Positions 7,320 through 13,844 of a stretch of 15,470 nucleotides of DNA are shown here, in pieces. Position 1 is the stretch's first letter. Each line of letters begins with the position of its first letter. The stretch is from positions 1 through 15,470 of the forward strand of contig JBFHGJ010000126.1 of assembly GCA_041583135.1 (NCBI GenBank), given 5' to 3'. This DNA is from JABSOG01 sp041583135 (GTDB lineage Bacteria; Pseudomonadota; Gammaproteobacteria; Enterobacterales; Alteromonadaceae). Position numbers and translations under genes: made by a program. The notes beneath the pieces were generated by a model. It made no database searches. It was given only the letters and a program-made list of their open reading frames with translations, and was not told the origin of the DNA.

Positions 7320-7713
7320 GATAGTTGTTGATGGCATATTCGCTGGCATCGAAGTGAGGCTGTGGCAGTTGACCCGGGTCTACCCAAAACCAGCCTTCGC
7401 ATTTGTCTGGCTCCATCAGCTTAGGTTCGCCAATGACGTTTTTCACCAGCATGATGATGGAAATGCTGTGGTAGCCTTCAAGTTCAAAGGTATGTAAGTT
7501 ATTGGTTACACCGATGAGTTGTGGGGCGTGAATGGTCATGCCCGTTTCTTCATGAATTTCGCGAATAGCGGCCTGTTCAAACGATTCACCTAGCTCCAAA
7601 TGGCCACCGGGAATAGAGTACCAAGGCGCGTGGGCGCCCTTGCGCTTGCCGATGAGAATTTGCTTTTGCGGGTTTTCGATTATAATGCCGATGCCGACAG
7701 CTGGTCTATGCAT
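7282..7713 (-). CDS. Nudix hydrolase, NUDT15/MTH2-like
   Basis: A 143-residue cytoplasmic protein with a complete Nudix box: G37-X5-E43-X7-R51-E52-I-H-E55-E56-T-G58-M59. The glutamates of REIHEE bind the catalytic magnesium. The opening RPAVGIGIIIE, the segment LIGKRKG-----W-IPGGHLE and the later EPDKCEGWFWV strongly recall the NUDT15/MTH2 group, which hydrolyses nucleoside triphosphates to monophosphates. Housecleaning of modified nucleotides is therefore plausible, but the substrate is an inference. A GGAA five bases before the ATG supports the start. The gene runs divergently from the one at 7771 and ends inside the 3' end of the TraB/GumN gene. Confidence 0.9.
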   Translation of the reverse strand: MHRPAVGIGIIIENPQKQILIGKRKGAHAPWYSIPGGHLELGESFEQAAIREIHEETGMTIHAPQLIGVTNNLHTFELEGYHSISIIMLVKNVIGEPKLMEPDKCEGWFWVDPGQLPQPHFDASEYAINNYLSGRFYTATESL

Positions 7714-7770
7714 GTGGTTCCATCTTCAATGATTTGGCTTTAAGATAGGCATCATACACTAAAAAATAGA

Positions 7771-8283
7771 ATGAAAGTGATGAAAAAATCTATCTACAGC
7801 GTCACCGCAGCTATGTTGCTTTGTGGTGCCTTACCCGCCATTGCAGGAGGCGAAAAGATGCTCGACTGCCATATTCAAGCACCTCAGTCGGTAAAGGTCG
7901 GTAGCCCCATTCCGTTGACTTTTACCCTTTCCAATCGTTCTGAGCGTACCGTGGCAGTGCTCAAATGGAATACGCCACTTGAGGGTTGGTTCGGCAATTC
8001 ATTTAACGTCACCAAAGATGGCAAGGCTGTTACCTATCAAGGGGCAATGGTAAAGCGTTTTCGACCGTCGGCAGAAGATTACGCCGAGATAAAGCCAGGT
8101 CAATCGATTTCTGCCGAGGTTGATATGGCACAAGGCTACGATATGTCGGCTAGCGGCCAATATCAGCTCAGTTTTAAGGGGCGTTTGCAAGATGTGCAAT
8201 ATTTAAACCCCGAGCAGGGGGTTGAGCCTGAGATCAAATTACATTCGCTAAGCTGTAATACGCTGACCGTAACCGTACAATAG
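7771..8283 (+). CDS. Secreted stand-alone domain like the N-terminal region of M35 metallopeptidases
   Basis: A 170-residue protein with a signal peptide (KK then TAAMLLCGALPAIA, cleavage after A25), leaving about 145 exported residues. The mature part resembles the immunoglobulin-like region that precedes the catalytic domain in deuterolysin/M35 Lys-specific endopeptidases: LTFTLSNRS (49-57), LKWNTPLEGWFGNSFNV (64-80), VTYQGAMVKR, then DYAEIKPGQSISAEVDM and YDMSASGQYQLSF. No catalytic domain follows and no HExxH motif is present, so it is not itself a protease. Two cysteines (C33 and C162) may form a disulfide. It may act as an inhibitor, chaperone or binding module. The start could be M4 (7780) rather than M1; neither has a strong ribosome binding site. 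A terminator overlaps its stop codon. Confidence 0.8.
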   Translation: MKVMKKSIYSVTAAMLLCGALPAIAGGEKMLDCHIQAPQSVKVGSPIPLTFTLSNRSERTVAVLKWNTPLEGWFGNSFNVTKDGKAVTYQGAMVKRFRPSAEDYAEIKPGQSISAEVDMAQGYDMSASGQYQLSFKGRLQDVQYLNPEQGVEPEIKLHSLSCNTLTVTVQ

Positions 8284-8313
8284 TGTAAATATATGTTTAC
8301 ACTATTGTGTTTT
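8277..8313 (+). terminator. Intrinsic terminator overlapping the stop codon
   Basis: ACAATAGTGTAAA (8277-8289) and TTTACACTATTGT (8296-8308) form a perfect 13-base-pair stem with a six-base loop, followed by GTGTTTT. The stop codon TAG (8281-8283) lies in the left arm, so the last codons of the exported M35-like protein gene are part of the hairpin. The U-run is short. Confidence 0.75.
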
Positions 8314-8350
8314 GCCAAATTGCCACCTTGCGCTTTTTTCGAGTGAGGGC

Positions 8351-8369
8351 AAGCCTTATGATTAGGCTT
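8351..8369 (+). promoter_or_regulatory. Inverted repeat flanking a -10 box, possible operator for the VOC gene
   Basis: AAGCCT (8351-8356) and AGGCTT (8364-8369) form a perfect dyad around TATGATT, which contains TATGAT (8357-8362), a five-of-six match to the -10 consensus. No clear -35 box is present. The arrangement suggests a promoter whose -10 element could be covered by a dimeric regulator, about 30 bases before the VOC gene. Confidence 0.35.
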
Positions 8370-8400
8370 CGGCAGTTGTGCTACAAATGAGAGAATATTT

Positions 8401-8931
8401 ATGATCAACATCAAACAAATTCATCACGTTGCCTATCGTTGCAACGATGCCAAAGAAACCGTCGAATGGTATCAAAATAACCTGAATATGGACTTTTTGG
8501 TGGCCATTGCTGAAGACAAAGTACCTTCGACGCAAGAACCCGATCCCTATATGCATGTATTTCTTGATGCTGGTCAAGGCAATATTCTGGCATTTTTCGA
8601 ACTGCCCAACTCGCCAAAAATGGACAGAGATCACAACACCCCTGAGTGGGTGCAGCACATTGCTTTTGAGTTGGAAAGCTATGATGCGCTGATTGCTGCT
8701 AAAGCCGAACTTGAGGCGAAAGGCATTGATGTTTTAGGCCCAACCAATCACGGTATCATCAAGTCGATTTACTTCTTTGATCCCAATGGTCACCGCTTGG
8801 AGTTGACCGCCCGTGTCGGCACCCCACCGCAGTTAGATGAGCTGAAGAAGGTTGCTCCGTTGATGATTGAAGAATGGTCAAAAACCAAAAAAGCGCCACG
8901 TCATGCCGCTTGGTTGCATGAAGACAATTAA
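8401..8931 (+). CDS. VOC-fold (glyoxalase/dioxygenase family) protein
   Basis: A 176-residue cytoplasmic protein with two beta-alpha-beta-beta-beta modules. The expected metal ligands are visible: H9 (IHHVAY), E67 (NILAFFEL), H86 (VQHIAFEL) and E134 (NGHRLELTARV). The final motif YFFDPNGHRLELTA is typical of the vicinal oxygen chelate superfamily. A tail of about 35 residues beyond the fold ends in KKAPRHAAWLHEDN. Members include glyoxalase I, extradiol dioxygenases and resistance proteins. This one is closest in general look to ring-cleavage-dioxygenase-like VOC proteins, but the substrate cannot be fixed. A weak GAGAG (8389-8393) lies seven bases before the ATG. It is transcribed alone, bounded by terminators on both sides. 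Confidence 0.85.
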   Translation: MINIKQIHHVAYRCNDAKETVEWYQNNLNMDFLVAIAEDKVPSTQEPDPYMHVFLDAGQGNILAFFELPNSPKMDRDHNTPEWVQHIAFELESYDALIAAKAELEAKGIDVLGPTNHGIIKSIYFFDPNGHRLELTARVGTPPQLDELKKVAPLMIEEWSKTKKAPRHAAWLHEDN

Positions 8932-8954
8932 GTCAAAAGCAGGTTAGATGTCAC

Positions 8955-8982
8955 AAAAAAACCGCCTCACAGGCGGTTTTTT
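8955..8982. terminator. Bidirectional intrinsic terminator between the VOC gene and rho
   Basis: ACCGCCT (8961-8967) pairs with AGGCGGT (8971-8977) around a three-base loop. Seven A (8955-8961) precede the GC stem and six T (8977-8982) follow it, so it can stop transcription in both directions. It serves the VOC gene on the plus strand and rho on the minus strand. Confidence 0.9.
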
Positions 8983-9025
8983 AATGCATAGGGATGTCAA
9001 TAAAAGCGCCCTAAGGCGACTTTAT

Positions 9026-10294
9026 CTAAATACCTTTTTGACGCTTCATCGCTTCAAAGAATTCATTATTGGTTTTGGTCATGGCCAAACGGTCAATGAT
9101 AAATTCAATGGCTTCAACTTCCTGCATACCGTGCGTGATCTTACGCAAAATCCACATTTTTTGCAGTTCTTCCGGTGTGGTCAACAACTCCTCGCGACGA
9201 GTACCTGAGCGGTTGAAGTCAATCGCTGGGAATACGCGTTTTTCGGCGATTTTACGGTTGAGGTGCAATTCCATGTTACCAGTACCTTTAAACTCTTCGT
9301 AGATAACTTCATCCATCTTAGAGCCGGTTTCGATCAAGGCGGTGGCGATAATGGTTAAGCTGCCGCCTTCTTCAACGTTACGGGCAGCACCAAAAAAGCG
9401 TTTTGGTTTGTGCAGGGCGTTAGCGTCAACACCACCGGTCAATACCTTGCCTGATGAAGGTATAACGGTGTTGTAGGCACGAGCCAAACGGGTGATTGAG
9501 TCGAGTAAGATGACCACATCTTTTTTATGTTCAACAAGGCGCTTGGCTTTTTCGATAACCATTTCGGCAACTTGGACGTGGCGGCTAGCGGGCTCGTCAA
9601 AGGTTGAAGCAACCACTTCACCTTTAACCATACGCTGCATCTCGGTAACCTCTTCCGGACGTTCGTCAATCAACAACACCATTAATTCACATTCTGGGTG
9701 GTTGGCGGCGATTGAGGTGGCAATGTTCTGCATCAAGATGGTCTTACCGGCTTTTGGCGGTGCCACAATCAAACCACGCTGACCTTTACCGATAGGTGCA
9801 GACAAGTCCATCACACGGGCGGTGATGTCTTCACTACTGCCGTTACCACGCTCAAGCGTTAGTCGCTGGTTGGCGTGAAGCGGTGTGAGGTTTTCGAAAA
9901 GGATTTTGTTACGGGCGTTTTCAGGGCGGTCGTGGTTAACTTCTGAGACTTTGAGAAGGGCAAAATAACGCTCAGAGTCTTTCGGCGGACGAATAACGCC
10001 GTTGATGGTGTCGCCGGTGCGCATATTGAAGCGACGAATTTGGCTTGGCGAGACATAGATGTCGTCAGGGCCTGCCAAATAAGAGGCGTCTGAACTACGC
10101 AAAAAGCCGAAGCCATCTTGCAAAATTTCCAAGACACCGCCACCAAAGATATCCTCACCGCTTTTGGCGTGCTTTTTGAGGATGGCGAAGATGATGTCCT
10201 GCTTGCGAAGACGTGCTACGTTTTCCAATCCCATGGTTTCTGCCATTTTGACAAGCTCGCCAATGGATTGTTGTTTAAGTTCTTTAAGGTGCAT
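9026..10294 (-). CDS. rho: Transcription termination factor Rho
   Basis: A 422-residue protein nearly collinear with E. coli Rho (419 residues). The N-terminal part (1-130) is the primary RNA-binding domain with the cold-shock-like DGFGFLR (60-66) and YVSPSQIRRFN. The ATPase domain has Walker A APPKAGKT (178-185), LLIDERPEEV (207-216), Walker B VILLDSITRL (261-270) and the Q/R-loop region KVLTGGVDANALHKPKRFFG from residue 283. Rho is a hexameric RNA helicase that ends transcription at unstructured C-rich sites. All key residues are present and there is no insertion domain. The start is fixed by matching the E. coli N-terminus. It lies downstream of trxA on the same strand, as in E. coli, with a 261-base gap that probably holds its own promoter and leader. 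Confidence 0.98.
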   Translation of the reverse strand: MHLKELKQQSIGELVKMAETMGLENVARLRKQDIIFAILKKHAKSGEDIFGGGVLEILQDGFGFLRSSDASYLAGPDDIYVSPSQIRRFNMRTGDTINGVIRPPKDSERYFALLKVSEVNHDRPENARNKILFENLTPLHANQRLTLERGNGSSEDITARVMDLSAPIGKGQRGLIVAPPKAGKTILMQNIATSIAANHPECELMVLLIDERPEEVTEMQRMVKGEVVASTFDEPASRHVQVAEMVIEKAKRLVEHKKDVVILLDSITRLARAYNTVIPSSGKVLTGGVDANALHKPKRFFGAARNVEEGGSLTIIATALIETGSKMDEVIYEEFKGTGNMELHLNRKIAEKRVFPAIDFNRSGTRREELLTTPEELQKMWILRKITHGMQEVEAIEFIIDRLAMTKTNNEFFEAMKRQKGI

Positions 10295-10507
10295 AGCGGT
10301 GGGTTCTTTTAAAATTTGTTTAATTTGCTAAAAATGTAGGATTATTGAATTACTTGAAATATAGGAACTGTGCGATCAGCCCACAGGGAGGGGTAAGCCA
10401 GGATCGTCTTGCCTAATAACTTAGCAGTAAAATGACGGTACGTCTAGTAGAGATTGAAAAAAGGTCGGCTTTGATGTTTCGCCGTCGGTGGTTGTGTAGA
10501 TAAATGG
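10295..10507 (-). promoter_or_regulatory. Likely rho promoter and leader region
   Basis: About 210 non-coding bases lie between the trxA hairpin and rho. In E. coli the rho leader allows Rho to repress its own synthesis by early termination. Here the coding-strand sequence at about 10381-10400 is C-rich and G-poor, as expected of a Rho-binding site, but I find no leader-peptide frame and no clear promoter boxes. Extent and function are inferred from position. Confidence 0.3.
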
Positions 10508-10534
10508 CCAAGGATGGCGTGATGTCATCCTTGG
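10508..10534 (-). terminator. Hairpin downstream of trxA
   Basis: CCAAGGATG (10508-10516) and CATCCTTGG (10526-10534) pair perfectly; the stem extends inward by a G-U and a C-G pair to 11 base pairs with a five-base loop. In the direction of trxA it is followed only by a weak ATTTAT, so termination may be partial and allow read-through into rho. Confidence 0.55.
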
Positions 10535-10555
10535 TTATTTAGGACTAGGACCTGA

Positions 10556-10882
10556 TCACAGGTTGCTGTCGATAAACTCGGCTAACTGAGTTTTTGACAT
10601 GGCACCGACTTTGGTGGCCGCAACCGCGCCGTCTTTGAACAGCAACAATGTTGGAATGCCGCGGACACCGTATTTTGCCGGACTGTTCGGATTGGCGTCG
10701 ATATCGACTTTGGCAACGGTCAACTTACCGTCATATTCCTGTGCAACTGTATCTAAAATTGGCGCGATCATTTTGCAAGGACCACACCAGGCCGCCCAAA
10801 AATCGACCAATACCGGACTGCTTGATGCCAACACTTGCTCTTCAAAGCTGTCGTCAGTCACGTGTATTATCTTGTCACTCAT
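10556..10882 (-). CDS. trxA: Thioredoxin 1
   Basis: A 108-residue cytoplasmic thiol-disulfide reductant, nearly the same length as E. coli TrxA (109 with the initial Met). The active site W32-C33-G34-P35-C36-K37, buried D27 and the cis-proline loop G75-I-P77-T78 are all present. It supplies electrons to ribonucleotide reductase, methionine sulfoxide reductases and other enzymes after reduction by thioredoxin reductase. GGAG (minus strand of 10889-10892), six bases before the ATG, fixes the start. It is divergent from rhlB and upstream of rho, the same arrangement as in E. coli. Confidence 0.97.
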   Translation of the reverse strand: MSDKIIHVTDDSFEEQVLASSSPVLVDFWAAWCGPCKMIAPILDTVAQEYDGKLTVAKVDIDANPNSPAKYGVRGIPTLLLFKDGAVAATKVGAMSKTQLAEFIDSNL

Positions 10883-10980
10883 GTTGTTCTCCGAGGTAAT
10901 AGGAAATAATTTAACAATTTATACTACTATTTAATCATTGTTGTTTCTTATTGCAAGCTTAAGCGTTATTCTATTTAGCT
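10883..10980. promoter_or_regulatory. Divergent promoter region of trxA and rhlB
   Basis: These 98 AT-rich bases must carry the promoters of both genes. TATAAA-like sequence on the minus strand near 10916-10923 could be a trxA -10 box. On the plus strand TATTCT (10967-10972) is the best -10 candidate for rhlB and would start transcription almost at its ATG. No pair of boxes with ideal spacing is visible for either gene. Confidence 0.4.
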
Positions 10981-12264
10981 ATGAATAAGACGCACCTTTC
11001 CAACACAAAATTTTCTGAGCTGGGTTTGAGCCCGGCTATACTCCGTGGCCTTGAAGCTAACGGTTTTTCTAATTGCACACCAATTCAAGAATTGACATTG
11101 CCAGTATCTTTAGCCAATAAAGATATTGCCGGACAGGCACAAACCGGTACTGGCAAAACCTTGGCATTTTTACTGGCGACTTTCAACCGTTTGCTCGAAC
11201 AAGAGCACAAAAGCAGTAATGTGCGGTCGGTGATCCTTGCACCAACCCGTGAATTGGCCGTTCAAATTCACAAAGATGCAAAAGAGCTGGCCAAAGCGAC
11301 AGGTTTGAAACTTGGATTGGTATATGGGGGCGAAGGGTATGAAACTCAACGCCAACAGTTCGAGAAAAATATTGATATTTTGATCGGCACTACCGGCAGA
11401 CTCATCGATTACTACAAGCAGGGCTGTTTTAAACTCAGTGATGTTGAAGTGGTGGTGCTTGATGAAGCCGACAGAATGTTCGACCTTGGCTTTATCAAAG
11501 ATATTCGCTATCTGTTTGGTAAAATGCCTCCGCCGGATAAACGCTTATGTTTGTTATTCTCTGCCACCTTATCTTACCGCGTGAAAGAGTTGGCTTTTGA
11601 GCTGATGAACGACCCAGTACATTTGCAGGTGGAGCCTGAGCAAATGACGGCCAAGCGTATCGAAGAAGAGCTGTTTTATCCGTCAAAAGAAGACAAAATG
11701 CGTCTGCTGTTGACCTTGGTCGAAGAAGAATGGCCGGAAAAAGCCATTGTTTTTGCCAACACCAAGCACACCTGTGAAGACTTACACGCGTGGCTTGAAG
11801 CCGATAAACATCGCGTTGGTCTGCTAACCGGAGATGTGCCGCAAAAAAGACGGCTGAAAATTTTAGAAGATTTCACCCAAGGCAATCTCGATATTTTAGT
11901 GGCAACCGATGTTGCTGCCCGTGGTTTGCATATTCCAGCGGTCAGTCATGTGTTTAACTATGACCTGCCCGACGACGCCGAAGACTATGTTCATCGAATC
12001 GGCAGAACCGGACGGGCCGGTGCCAGCGGTAAGGCAATTAGCTTTGCCTGCGAAAACTATGTCTATAATCTGCCGGCTGTTGAGCAGTACGTTGCCCATG
12101 AAATTCCAGTGAGTCATTACAATCCTGACCATTTGCTCGATGATTTGACCAGACCACGTATGCATCATCGCCGCCGCAATACTGCCGGGGCTGGTAAAGG
12201 TGGCCGTGGTGTCAAGGGCGGAAGGGGCGCCGGTGGTCGTCGCAACGACTCAAACAGGCGATAA
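10981..12264 (+). CDS. rhlB: ATP-dependent RNA helicase RhlB (DEAD box)
   Basis: A 427-residue DEAD-box helicase, very similar to E. coli RhlB (421 residues), which unwinds RNA in the RNase E degradosome. Motifs in order: Q motif CTPIQ (32-36), Walker A AQTGTGKT (53-60), PTREL (88-92), TTGR (137-140), DEAD (161-164), SAT (194-196), the VATDVAARG segment (308-315) and HRIGRTGR (338-345). The tail from about 385 is basic and rich in Gly-Arg (GKGGRGVKGGRGAGGRR), suited to RNA or partner binding. The start MNKTHLSNTKFSELGL matches the E. coli N-terminus, so it is firm even though no Shine-Dalgarno sequence precedes it. gppA follows after 52 bases on the same strand, so the two are probably co-transcribed as in E. 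coli. Confidence 0.97.
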   Translation: MNKTHLSNTKFSELGLSPAILRGLEANGFSNCTPIQELTLPVSLANKDIAGQAQTGTGKTLAFLLATFNRLLEQEHKSSNVRSVILAPTRELAVQIHKDAKELAKATGLKLGLVYGGEGYETQRQQFEKNIDILIGTTGRLIDYYKQGCFKLSDVEVVVLDEADRMFDLGFIKDIRYLFGKMPPPDKRLCLLFSATLSYRVKELAFELMNDPVHLQVEPEQMTAKRIEEELFYPSKEDKMRLLLTLVEEEWPEKAIVFANTKHTCEDLHAWLEADKHRVGLLTGDVPQKRRLKILEDFTQGNLDILVATDVAARGLHIPAVSHVFNYDLPDDAEDYVHRIGRTGRAGASGKAISFACENYVYNLPAVEQYVAHEIPVSHYNPDHLLDDLTRPRMHHRRRNTAGAGKGGRGVKGGRGAGGRRNDSNRR

Positions 12265-12301
12265 TCTCAGCGGCGGCTTTTTGGCTTGATCACCAAAATG
12301 T

Positions 12302-12319
12302 AAAAGGACCATCACCATA
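12302..12319 (+). promoter_or_regulatory. Ribosome binding site that points to the ATA start of gppA
   Basis: AAAAGGA (12302-12308) is a good Shine-Dalgarno sequence and stands eight bases before ATA (12317-12319). It overlaps the TAA of a start-stop unit ATGTAA (12298-12303). No ordinary start codon in the gppA frame lies within reach of it. Confidence 0.6.
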
Positions 12320-13831
12320 AACAAGTTACATCATGATATTTATGCGATCATCGATTTAGGCTCCAATAGCTTTCATATGTTGATGGTCAGGGAAGTAGCC
12401 AACAGCGTTCAGGTGATCGCTCGGATCAAGCGTAAAGTTCGTCTGGCTTCGGGCCTTGACGATAAATTTGTTTTAAGTGATGTCGCTATGGCGCGAGGGC
12501 TAGAATGCCTGGCGCTGTTTGCCGAGCGCCTGCAAGACATTCCCCGAGAGAATATTCGTATTGTCGCCACGGCGACATTACGTTTGGCGGTCAATGCCGA
12601 GGTTTTTGTTAAAAAAGCCGAGCAAATAGTCAATCACCCCGTCAATGTTATCAGTGGTAAAGAAGAAGCCCGCAACATCTATTTGGGTGTTGCCTATACA
12701 TCCAATTGCAACAGCAATAAGTTGGTGATTGATATCGGCGGCGCCAGTACCGAGGTGATTGTCGGCAACCAATTCAATCCGTTGGTACTGAACAGCTTAG
12801 ATATCGGTTGTGTCACCTTTCTTGAACGTTACTTTAGTGATGGTCAAATCAGCCAAAGTCATTTCGACAATGCCATTAACGCTGCTTGCGAAGCGCTCAC
12901 CAAAGTCAAACAAGCCTATTTGGATGTGGGTTGGCAAAGTGCGGTTGGGGCATCCGGCACGGTTCAGGCCGTACAGGAAATCTTAATCAGCCAAGGCTTT
13001 TCTGAAGAACTGACGTTGGAGCGGCTTGAAAATATTATGGCGCAGGCGATTGCCTGCGGCGCCATCGACACTCTCGATATTCAAGGCTTGTTGCCTGAGC
13101 GGCGCTTAGTGTTTGTCAGTGGTTTGTCGATACTTATCGCGATTTTCGAAACCCTGTCGGTGGCGCGTATGACCTTAGCCGGTGGTGCGTTACGCGAAGG
13201 TGTGCTTTATTCAATGCTTGGTGGTGCCCAAGGCGAAATTCGTAAAAGAACCGTCGAGAGCTTGCTTATTCGTCATCATGTCGATAAGCGCCATGGTAAG
13301 TTGGTCGCCGATGTGGCGGCTGAGTTGGCGCGCCAGTTGGACAATCAATGGCATTTACATGACTTTGAAGGGTTGGCATTACTCGATTGCGCCGCCATGC
13401 TCCATGAGATGGGACTCATTATCGATTACAGACGCTACCATCAACACAGTGCCTATATTCTCAAACAGAGTGAGTTGCCCGGTTTTACCAGTGCGCAGAA
13501 AAAACTGCTGACGGCTTTGGTGGCCAATCATCGCGAGCCTATCGATCATCTACACCTGAGCCAGCAAACCATGACCTCTGTGCTATTGGCGCAAAGACTG
13601 ACCCGTATTTTGCGTTTGGCCATTATCTTGTCGATGCGACGTTTAGATGATGCATTGCCGCAAGTACGCCTTAATGCCGGCTTGAGTGAAGATGGTAAAG
13701 AGCTTTTAACCTTATCGATGCGAGACGGCTGGTTGGAGCGTCATCCTTTAATGAAAGCCGAACTCTGCGCTGAGATTGAAGAACAGGCCAAAGCAGGATG
13801 GGTTTTAGAGGTTAAAACCGGCGTTCTCTAG
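12317..13831 (+). CDS. gppA: Guanosine-5'-triphosphate,3'-diphosphate pyrophosphatase / exopolyphosphatase family (GppA), apparent ATA start
   Basis: A member of the Ppx/GppA family, named GppA because it follows rhlB as in E. coli. It would convert pppGpp to ppGpp and may also degrade polyphosphate. The N-terminal actin-like motif YAIIDLGSNSFHML lies at 12341-12382, upstream of the first in-frame ATG (12377), so that ATG cannot be the true start. Between an in-frame TGA (12287-12289) and the motif there is no ATG, GTG or TTG. ATA at 12317-12319, eight bases after AGGA (12305-12308), is the best start and gives 504 residues, a normal family length (E. coli GppA 494, Ppx 513). Further support: IGGASTEV and GASGTVQAVQEIL in the ATPase domain, and the C-terminal HD-like part LHEMGLIIDYRRYHQHSAYIL. 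A base change or sequencing error in an original ATG is the alternative. Confidence 0.9.
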   Translation: MNKLHHDIYAIIDLGSNSFHMLMVREVANSVQVIARIKRKVRLASGLDDKFVLSDVAMARGLECLALFAERLQDIPRENIRIVATATLRLAVNAEVFVKKAEQIVNHPVNVISGKEEARNIYLGVAYTSNCNSNKLVIDIGGASTEVIVGNQFNPLVLNSLDIGCVTFLERYFSDGQISQSHFDNAINAACEALTKVKQAYLDVGWQSAVGASGTVQAVQEILISQGFSEELTLERLENIMAQAIACGAIDTLDIQGLLPERRLVFVSGLSILIAIFETLSVARMTLAGGALREGVLYSMLGGAQGEIRKRTVESLLIRHHVDKRHGKLVADVAAELARQLDNQWHLHDFEGLALLDCAAMLHEMGLIIDYRRYHQHSAYILKQSELPGFTSAQKKLLTALVANHREPIDHLHLSQQTMTSVLLAQRLTRILRLAIILSMRRLDDALPQVRLNAGLSEDGKELLTLSMRDGWLERHPLMKAELCAEIEEQAKAGWVLEVKTGVL

Positions 13832-13844
13832 TCTCTGTTATAGC

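Noticed and set aside
10599..10934. 111-residue open frame antisense to trxA
   Set aside because: It is a mirror of the conserved thioredoxin gene; no start signal or recognisable fold.
12279..12298. TTTTGG/CCAAAA hairpin between rhlB and gppA
   Set aside because: Only six base pairs, mostly A-T, with no following T-run; the two genes are more likely co-transcribed.
12377..12379. First in-frame ATG as the gppA start
   Set aside because: It would remove the conserved IDLGSNSFH phosphate-binding motif and has no ribosome binding site at a useful distance.
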